Below, piece after piece: positions 58,099-64,000 of a stretch of DNA of 64,000 bases (position 1 is its first letter; each line of letters opens with the position of its first letter). The notes beneath the pieces were generated by a model. The model was given only the letters and a program-made list of their open reading frames with translations. It did no database searches and was not told the origin of the DNA. The position numbers and the translations under genes were made by a program. The DNA is from Planctomycetota bacterium (lineage in GTDB: Bacteria; Planctomycetota; UBA1135; GCA-002686595), in NCBI GenBank assembly GCA_016779205.1, contig JADHOC010000012.1:93029-157028 (forward strand). The letters are read 5' to 3'.

Positions 58099-59058
58099 AT
58101 GGATCAGCTCTCAGGACTCAAGGCCCACTCCCTCGTGGTCGCCGACACCGGCGACTTCGAGAGCATCAAGACCTTCCAGCCGCGCGACGCGACGACGAAC
58201 CCGAGCCTGCTGCTGAAGGCCGCGGCCATGCCCGAGTACGCGGACCTGGTGGACCGCACCCTCGAGGGGGTCCGCAAGGACGGGGGCACCATCGACGCCG
58301 CCCTCGACGGCCTGGCGGTGGCCTTCGGCCGTGAGATCCTCGAGATCGTCCCCGGCCGCGTCTCCACCGAGGTCGACGCCCGCCTGAGCTTCGACACCGA
58401 GGCCACGGTGGCCAAGGCCAGGCAGCTCATCTCGCTCTACGAGGCCGCCGGCGTCGACCGCGACCGGATCCTGATCAAGATCGCCTCCACCTGGGAGGGC
58501 ATCGAGGCCGCGCGGCTGCTCCGCGAGGACGGCATCCGCTGCAACCTGACCCTGCTGTTCTCCTTCGCCCAGGCCGTCGCCTGCGCCAACGCGAAGGTGC
58601 AGCTGATCTCGCCCTTCGTCGGGCGCATCCTCGACTGGTACAAGAAGTCCACCGGCAAGGAGAGCTACCCCGCCGCCGAGGACCCCGGCGTCCTCTCGGT
58701 GACGCGAATCTACGAGTACTACAAGAAGTTCGGACACCGGACCGAGGTCATGGGCGCCAGCTTCCGCAACACCGGCGAGATCCTCCAGCTCGCGGGGTGC
58801 GACCTCCTCACCATCAGCCCCGCGCTGCTCGAGGAGATGCGGACCACCGAGGGGGACGTGCCGGTACAGCTGACCCAGGCCTGCGCCGAGGCGTCGGACC
58901 ACGAGCCCCTGCGGCTCGACGAGCGCGCGTTCCGCTGGATGATGAACGAGGACGCCATGGCCACCGAGAAGCTGGCCGAGGGCATCCGCGCCTTCGCCGC
59001 CGACACCCGCAAGCTCGAGCACCTCGTCGCCGGGCGCATGGGCGCGCCGGTGAGCTGA
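58099..59058 (+). CDS. tal: Transaldolase
   Basis: Pentose phosphate pathway enzyme that moves a three-carbon dihydroxyacetone unit between sugars. It has 319 residues, class TalB type. The Schiff-base lysine is K127 in [15 protein letters not shown], and D16 in [12 protein letters not shown] is the general acid position. [11 protein letters not shown] and [18 protein letters not shown] are family signatures. TGATTT 9 bases before the ATG is a variant of the window's start-proximal boxes. It stands alone after the ATL gene. Confidence 0.96.
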   Translation: MDQLSGLKAHSLVVADTGDFESIKTFQPRDATTNPSLLLKAAAMPEYADLVDRTLEGVRKDGGTIDAALDGLAVAFGREILEIVPGRVSTEVDARLSFDTEATVAKARQLISLYEAAGVDRDRILIKIASTWEGIEAARLLREDGIRCNLTLLFSFAQAVACANAKVQLISPFVGRILDWYKKSTGKESYPAAEDPGVLSVTRIYEYYKKFGHRTEVMGASFRNTGEILQLAGCDLLTISPALLEEMRTTEGDVPVQLTQACAEASDHEPLRLDERAFRWMMNEDAMATEKLAEGIRAFAADTRKLEHLVAGRMGAPVS

Positions 59059-59121
59059 CCCGCCGCGCGACGGATCAGGAACCAGCGCCGCTGAGCTGCG
59101 GCGAGATCCGCGGAGGCCAAC

Positions 59122-59127
59122 TAGGAT
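59122..59127 (+). promoter_or_regulatory. TAGGAT box 6 nt before the PSD1 gene
   Basis: ACTAGGAT, spacer CGGGGG, then GTG at 59134. It favours the GTG over the ATG two codons later, although the G-run could also act as a ribosome site for that ATG. Confidence 0.45.
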
Positions 59128-59133
59128 CGGGGG

Positions 59134-62100
59134 GTGCTGATGCTCCCCCCCCTCCTCGCCGTCGCGCTCGCCGCCGGCTCCGCCGCCGGTGCGCCGGCCC
59201 ACGGTTCCGCCGCACCTGAGGGCGCCCCCGTGGATGCCGTCGAGGACACCGTCGACTTCGGTCGCGACGTCCGCCCGCTCCTCGCGGAGCACTGCTACGC
59301 CTGCCACGGGCCCGACGAGGCCGCCCGCAAGGGGGGCCTGCGCCTGGACCTGGGCGACGAGGCCCGCGCGGCGGGGATCTTCGACGAGGACCCCGCGGAG
59401 TTCATGCGCCGCATCGACGGCGCCGAGGACTGGGAGCTCATGCCGCCCCCCGAGGTGGAGAACCCCCTCGACCAGGCCGCCGTCGAGACCCTCCGCCGCT
59501 GGGTCGCGGCGGGCGCGCCCTACGAGGCCCACTGGGCCTTCGAGGCGCCCGAGGCCGAGGTCGCCCCGGCCCCCGAAGCCCCCTGGGGCCGCAACGCCAT
59601 CGACCGCTTCGTCCTCGCCGGCCTCACCGAGGCGGGCCTCGAGCCGTCCCCCGAGGCGGACCGACGGACCCTCGCGCGGCGCCTCTCCTTCGACCTGACC
59701 GGCCTGCCCCCCGACCCGGCGGAGGTCGAAGCCTTCGTGCTCGATGAGTCCCCCGACGCCTACGAGCAGCTCGTGGACCGCTGGATGGGGCGGGACACCT
59801 GGGGCGAGCACCGCGCCCGGCAGTGGCTCGACGTGGCGCGCTACGCCGACACCCACGGCATCCACTTCGACAACTACCGGGACATCTGGCCCTACCGCGA
59901 CTGGGTCATCGACGCCTTCAACGGCGACATGCCCTTCGACCAGTTCTCCATCGAGCAGCTGGCAGGCGACCTGCTCCCGGACGCGACCCTGGAGCAGCGG
60001 GTGGCCACGGGCTTCCTTCGCTGCAACATCACCACCAACGAGGGCGGGCTCATCGACGAGGAGTACAAGGTCCTCTACGCCCGCGACCGCACCGAGACCT
60101 TCGGGCAGGCCTGGCTCGGCATGAGCGTGGGCTGCGCGGTCTGCCACGACCACAAGTACGACCCGCTCAGCCAGCGCGAGTTCTACGAGCTCTCCGCGTT
60201 CTTCGACAACACCACCGTGCCCGTGCGCGACGGCAACGTGAAGGATCCCAGGCCGATCCTGCGCGTGACGCCGGAGGGCCAGCGCGACCGGCGGGCGCAG
60301 CTGCTGGCGTCCCTGGAGGTCGGGCGACGGAAGCGCAGTGACCGCGCGAACGCGGCCCGCGCGGACCTCGGTGCGTGGCTCGCGGAGACGGGCGGCGCGG
60401 GCATCGGCGCCGAGGCGCCCGACCGCTCGTACGAGGCGCTCCACCTGCCCCTCTCCGAAGGCGCGGGCGAGTACGTGACCGCGATCGTCGATGGCGCGGC
60501 CGCCGCGTACCCCCTGGAGGGCAAGTCCGCCTGGTCCCCCGAGGGCCCGTCGGGCGTCGCCCTCAAGACCGAGGGCCAGTCCGTCACCATCCCCCACGCC
60601 GCCGACTTCGAGCGGGACGAGCCCTTCACCAGCACCGCCTGGGTCAAGGTCCGCAAGGGCGAGCCCACCGGCGCCCTGTGGAGTCGCATGGACTCCCCGA
60701 GCGCCTTCCGCGGCTGGGACGTGTGGCTCCAGAACGGGCGCGTCGGCACCCACGTGATCCACGCCTTCCCCGAGGACTGGCTGAAGGTCGTGGCCCGGGA
60801 CCCCCTCCCGGTGGACCGCTGGGTCCACGTGGCCGTCACCTACGACGGCAGCTCCAAGGCTGCCGGCGTGGCGATCTACCACGACGGCGTCCTCCAGCCC
60901 ACCAGGACCGAGGCGGACAAGCTCACCGGCTCCACCCGCACCGAGGTCCCCTTCCGGGTGGGCACCCGCACCGGGGGCAGCCCCACCCGAGCCCGGCTCT
61001 CCGAGCTCCGGGTGCACCGGGGCGTCCTCAACAGCGCCCAGGTCCAGGGGCTCGCCCTCTCGCGCCTCGCGGCCACCGCCGCCCGCGCGGGGTACGACGC
61101 CCTCGACGCGGATGGCCAGGCGAGCCTGAATCGCTGGTGGCTCGAGAACCGCGACCTGGAGTGGCAGGGGCTCGACGCCATCGTCAAGACGGAGGAGACC
61201 GCCCTCGCCGCCATCGAGGACGCCAGCCCCACGGCCCACGTGTTCGGCGAGCGCGACGGGGCGCCCATGGCCTACGTGCTCAACCGCGGTGAGTACGACC
61301 AGCGCGGCGAGCAGGTGGGCGCGGGGACCCCGGCCTTCCTCCCTCCCCTGCCGGAGGGGGCCAAGCGCGATCGCCTCGCCCTCGCGCGCTGGCTCTTCCA
61401 GCCGGGCCACCCGCTCACCGCCCGGGTCGCGGTGAACCGCTACTGGCAGGAGGTCTTCGGCCAGGGCATCGTGCCCACCAGCGGGGACTTCGGGCTCGCG
61501 GGCGAGCACCCGACCCACCCGGAGCTCCTCGACTGGCTCGCCCTGCACTTCGAGGCGGAGGGCTGGAGCGTGAAGCGGCTCTTCCGGACCCTGGTGACCT
61601 CCGCCACCTACCGCCAGAGCGCGCGCATGACCCCCGAGCGCCTGGAGCGTGACCCCGACAACGCGCTCCTCTCCCGGGGCCCGCGCTTCCGCATGGACGC
61701 CGAGATGGTGCGCGACACGGCCCTGGCCGCGAGCGGGCTGCTGGTCCCCACCATCGGCGGTCCCAGCGTGAAGCCCTACCAGCCCCCCGGGGTCTGGGAG
61801 GCGGTCGCCATGCGCGAGAGCAACACCCACAACTACGTCCAGGACCAGGGCGACGGGCTGCGGCGCCGGAGCATGTACACCTTCTGGAAGCGGTCGGCGC
61901 CGCCGGCCTCCATGGAGATCTTCGACGCCCCCAGCCGCGAGACCTGCGCGGTCCGGCGCGAGCGCACGAACACGCCGCTCCAGGCGCTTGTGACCCTCAA
62001 CGACCCCCAGTTCATCGAGGCCGCCCGCGCCCTCGCGGAGCGGGCCCTCGCGCTGGAGGCGCCGGGCGCCGGAACGGTCGACGACGGCGTACGGATGAAC

Positions 62101-62325
62101 CACATCATGGCGCGCCTCACCTCGCGCGCCCTGGCGGACGACGAGCGCGCGGTGTGCGCCGGGGTCCTCGCGGACCTCCGGACCCACTACGCCGGCGACC
62201 CGGACGCGGCCGCCGCCCTGCTCAACGTCGGGGACCGCACTTCTGCCGAGGATCCGGCCGAGCTCGCCGCGTGGACCATGCTCGCCAACATGCTCATGAA
62301 CCTGGACGAGGTGGTGAACAAATGA
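59134..62325 (+). CDS. PSCyt1-PSCyt2-LamG-PSD1 secreted protein
   Basis: 1063 residues, planctomycete cytochrome-linked family. An export signal (PPLLAVALAAGSAAGAPA) is followed by a c-type heme motif EHCYACHGPDEAARKGG with C54, C57 and H58. A DUF1549 (PSCyt2) domain at ~145-380 contains WLDVARYADTHGIHFDNYRD and GCAVCHDHKYDPLSQREFY. A LamG-like sandwich at ~440-660 (STAWVKVRKGEPTGALWSRM) is inserted before the DUF1553 (PSD1) domain, which starts near 740 (LARWLFQPGHPLTARVAVNR). The function is unsettled, but co-occurrence with DUF1501 is near universal. It overlaps the DUF1501 gene by 4 bases. Confidence 0.93.
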   Translation: MLMLPPLLAVALAAGSAAGAPAHGSAAPEGAPVDAVEDTVDFGRDVRPLLAEHCYACHGPDEAARKGGLRLDLGDEARAAGIFDEDPAEFMRRIDGAEDWELMPPPEVENPLDQAAVETLRRWVAAGAPYEAHWAFEAPEAEVAPAPEAPWGRNAIDRFVLAGLTEAGLEPSPEADRRTLARRLSFDLTGLPPDPAEVEAFVLDESPDAYEQLVDRWMGRDTWGEHRARQWLDVARYADTHGIHFDNYRDIWPYRDWVIDAFNGDMPFDQFSIEQLAGDLLPDATLEQRVATGFLRCNITTNEGGLIDEEYKVLYARDRTETFGQAWLGMSVGCAVCHDHKYDPLSQREFYELSAFFDNTTVPVRDGNVKDPRPILRVTPEGQRDRRAQLLASLEVGRRKRSDRANAARADLGAWLAETGGAGIGAEAPDRSYEALHLPLSEGAGEYVTAIVDGAAAAYPLEGKSAWSPEGPSGVALKTEGQSVTIPHAADFERDEPFTSTAWVKVRKGEPTGALWSRMDSPSAFRGWDVWLQNGRVGTHVIHAFPEDWLKVVARDPLPVDRWVHVAVTYDGSSKAAGVAIYHDGVLQPTRTEADKLTGSTRTEVPFRVGTRTGGSPTRARLSELRVHRGVLNSAQVQGLALSRLAATAARAGYDALDADGQASLNRWWLENRDLEWQGLDAIVKTEETALAAIEDASPTAHVFGERDGAPMAYVLNRGEYDQRGEQVGAGTPAFLPPLPEGAKRDRLALARWLFQPGHPLTARVAVNRYWQEVFGQGIVPTSGDFGLAGEHPTHPELLDWLALHFEAEGWSVKRLFRTLVTSATYRQSARMTPERLERDPDNALLSRGPRFRMDAEMVRDTALAASGLLVPTIGGPSVKPYQPPGVWEAVAMRESNTHNYVQDQGDGLRRRSMYTFWKRSAPPASMEIFDAPSRETCAVRRERTNTPLQALVTLNDPQFIEAARALAERALALEAPGAGTVDDGVRMNHIMARLTSRALADDERAVCAGVLADLRTHYAGDPDAAAALLNVGDRTSAEDPAELAAWTMLANMLMNLDEVVNK

Positions 62326-63752
62326 ACGTGCCCGGCACCGACCCCCTCGCGCCCCTGCGCGAGACCCTGACCCGCAGGCACTTCCTGCGCTCCGGCAGCC
62401 ATCTGCTCGCCGGGGCCGCCATGGCCCGGCTCGGGGGCGCGTCCCCCATGTCCATCGCGCCCAAGGCCAAGCGGGTCATCTACCTCCACATGGTGGGCGG
62501 ACCGCCCCAGATGGACCTGTTCGACCCCAAGCCCCAGATGGCGGAGTGGTACGACAAGGACCTGCCCGAGTCCGTGCGGGACGGCCAGCGCCTGACCACC
62601 ATGACCTCGGGCCAGGCCCGCTTCCCCATCGCGCCGAGTCGGTACCGCTTCGACCGCCACGGGGAGTGCGGCATGGAGATGACCGAGCTCCTGCCGAACC
62701 TCGGCAAGTCCGCGGACCGCATGTGCCTGGTGCGCAGCGTCCACACCGACGCCATCAACCACGAGCCGGCGATCACCTTCCTGCAGACCGGCAACCAGGT
62801 CACCGGCCGGCCGTGCCTCGGGGCCTGGGCCTCCTACGGGCTCGGCTCCATGAACGAGGACCTGCCCACCTTCGTGGTCATGGTCGCGCGCCCCACCAAC
62901 CAGGAGCAGATGCAGGCCATCTCCGCCCGCCTGTGGTCCTCGGGCGCCCTGCCCGGCGCCCACGCGGGGGTGTCCTTCCGCACCAGCGGCGACCCGATCC
63001 TCTTCCTCGAGAACCCCAACGGGGTGAGCGACGCCGTGCGGCGGCGCACCCTGGACGGGATCGGCGAGCTCAACCAGCGCCTCCTGGACGACATCGGCGA
63101 CCCCCAGACCCGCACGCGCATGGAGCAGTACGAGCTGGCCTACCGCATGCAGTCGAGCGTCCCCGACCTCGCCGACCTGAGCGTGGAGCCCGACCGCACC
63201 TGGGAGATGTACGGCGACGCCGCGCGCAAGCCGGGCACCTTCGCGAACACGGCCCTCATGGCCCGGCGCATGGTCGAGCGCGGCGTGCGCTTCGTGCAGA
63301 TCTACCACAACAACTGGGACACCCACGCCAACGTGGCCGGCCGCCTTCCCGACCAGTGCCGGGACGTGGACCAGCCCTGCCACGCGCTCCTCACCGACCT
63401 CGAGCAGCGCGGCCTGCTCGACGAGACCCTCGTGATCTGGGGCGGTGAGTTCGGCCGGACCATCTACTCCCAGGGCGGCCTCTCCAAGGAGAACTACGGC
63501 CGCGACCACCACCCCCGCTGCTTCTCCATGTGGATGGCCGGGGGCGGCTTCCGCCCGGGGCACGTCCACGGCGAGACCGACGACTTCTCCTACAACGTGG
63601 TCAAGGACCCCGTGAACGTGCACGACCTGCACGCCACCCTCCTGCACCAGCTGGGCCTCGACTCCGAGCGCCTCAGCGTCCGCCACCAGGGCCTCGACCT
63701 GCGCCTCACCGGCGTCGAGCCCGCCCGGGTCCTGCACGAGCTCCTGGCCTGA
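62322..63752 (+). CDS. DUF1501 secreted protein with Tat signal
   Basis: 476 residues. The start carries a twin-arginine signal, TRRHFLRSGSHLLAGAAMAR, so it is probably exported folded. The core is the planctomycete DUF1501 domain, distantly related to the alkaline phosphatase/sulfatase fold: IYLHMVGGPPQMDLFDPKP, LVRSVHTDAINHEPAITFLQ, FVQIYHNNWDTHANV and WGGEFGRTIYSQ. Its partner is the PSD1 protein encoded just upstream (ATGA overlap). The pair may act on a sulfated or phosphorylated polymer; this is inference from the fold. Confidence 0.93.
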   Translation: MNVPGTDPLAPLRETLTRRHFLRSGSHLLAGAAMARLGGASPMSIAPKAKRVIYLHMVGGPPQMDLFDPKPQMAEWYDKDLPESVRDGQRLTTMTSGQARFPIAPSRYRFDRHGECGMEMTELLPNLGKSADRMCLVRSVHTDAINHEPAITFLQTGNQVTGRPCLGAWASYGLGSMNEDLPTFVVMVARPTNQEQMQAISARLWSSGALPGAHAGVSFRTSGDPILFLENPNGVSDAVRRRTLDGIGELNQRLLDDIGDPQTRTRMEQYELAYRMQSSVPDLADLSVEPDRTWEMYGDAARKPGTFANTALMARRMVERGVRFVQIYHNNWDTHANVAGRLPDQCRDVDQPCHALLTDLEQRGLLDETLVIWGGEFGRTIYSQGGLSKENYGRDHHPRCFSMWMAGGGFRPGHVHGETDDFSYNVVKDPVNVHDLHATLLHQLGLDSERLSVRHQGLDLRLTGVEPARVLHELLA

Positions 63753-64000
63753 GTCCGAGGCAGCGACGCTGCCCGCGGGGCGGTGCCGGGGTGCCGATCA
63801 GGCGGCCAGGAGGGTCTCGAGCGGGAACCGTGCCACCGTCGAGGTGCCACACAAGAGACCGAACGCGGCGACAGACCGCCTCGCCCGCGGCGGACGCTGA
63901 GTCCGATTTCAGTCCGTTCCTGAATTGGATGCGGGGGGCTGTCCCAGGTGAGGAAACGGCGTCAGAGGGCCGCCAGTGGTCGCTGGTCCTGCTTCGATCG
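63753..64000. other. Right-end intergenic region
   Basis: 248 bases after the DUF1501 gene. GGCAG and CTGCC (63759-63773) form a small hairpin just behind the stop. The last ~110 bases are less GC-rich than the genes and could be a promoter for a gene beyond the edge. No start codon with a credible frame is seen. Confidence 0.4.

Noticed and set aside
58111..62187. 1358-codon minus-strand frame opposite tal and the PSD1 gene
   Set aside because: Antisense artefact of high GC; no domain pattern, while the plus strand holds two clear gene families.
1..64000. CRISPR arrays, insertion sequences, integrase or attachment sites
   Set aside because: No regularly spaced repeats, transposase or integrase motifs, or terminal inverted repeats were seen; the only tandem repeats are the short ones listed.

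Overview
The window is high-GC DNA (roughly 70% by eye) and densely coding on both strands. The gene content points to a member of the Planctomycetota. It has an adjacent PSD1-type cytochrome protein and DUF1501 protein, secreted heme-binding CxxCH dehydrogenases, ThuA/DUF1080 keto-sugar proteins, a lipoprotein sulfatase, and a secreted propeller protein ending in a C-terminal module I associate with marine planctomycetes. The lineage is inferred from these families; no rRNA or tRNA gene is present to confirm it. I see no insertion sequence, prophage, CRISPR array or other mobile element.

Layout. 1-3651 (minus): arginine biosynthesis operon argR-argC-argB-argD-argF, cut by the left edge, with two ArgR-box-like sites in front of argR. 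3739-12753: a TPR lipoprotein, a BNR/VPS10-type propeller protein, a cysteine-desulfurase-like enzyme, an ABC-F ATPase and argS. 12790-15477 (minus): two tandem FliA/WhiG-type sigma factors with a third, truncated sigma-like N-terminal module between them. 15506-22256: apt, a Sel1-repeat protein, a small CxxC protein, fbp followed by a coding-like stretch with no normal start, an M1 aminopeptidase, a stand-alone 5'-3' exonuclease and a small TPR protein behind an octamer repeat. 22628-36375: secreted carbohydrate and phosphate catabolism (cytochrome c, dehydrogenase propellers, DUF1080/LamG modules, metallophosphatase, ThuA, sulfatase), interrupted by an HDOD protein and an S51 peptidase.

36372-42438: pterin dehydratase and ilvE, a small unknown protein with a FIST sensor, a membrane rhodanese, a CysQ-like phosphatase, and a nei-like glycosylase divergent from a TetR regulator with a perfect 19-bp operator between them. 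42584-48598 (minus): an apparent operon of two alkaline-phosphatase-superfamily phosphodiesterases, a tiny RHH-like protein, a three-helix membrane protein and an HD hydrolase; I cannot assign its function. 48978-51120: two minor prepilins and a two-helix HAMP protein. 51192-59058: aldo/keto reductase, GT39-like glycosyltransferase, idi, a large lipoprotein, rfbA, bioY with an alkyltransferase-like protein, and transaldolase. 59134-63752: the PSD1/DUF1501 pair.

The most striking pattern crosses the whole window. About fourteen to seventeen transcription-unit heads carry a TANNNT-like box only 6-9 bases before the start codon, with no Shine-Dalgarno sequence between. That spacing is what leaderless transcription predicts. 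Other points to check are the tandem sigma-factor array, the phosphodiesterase operon, the octamer-repeat frame switch and the sequence downstream of fbp.
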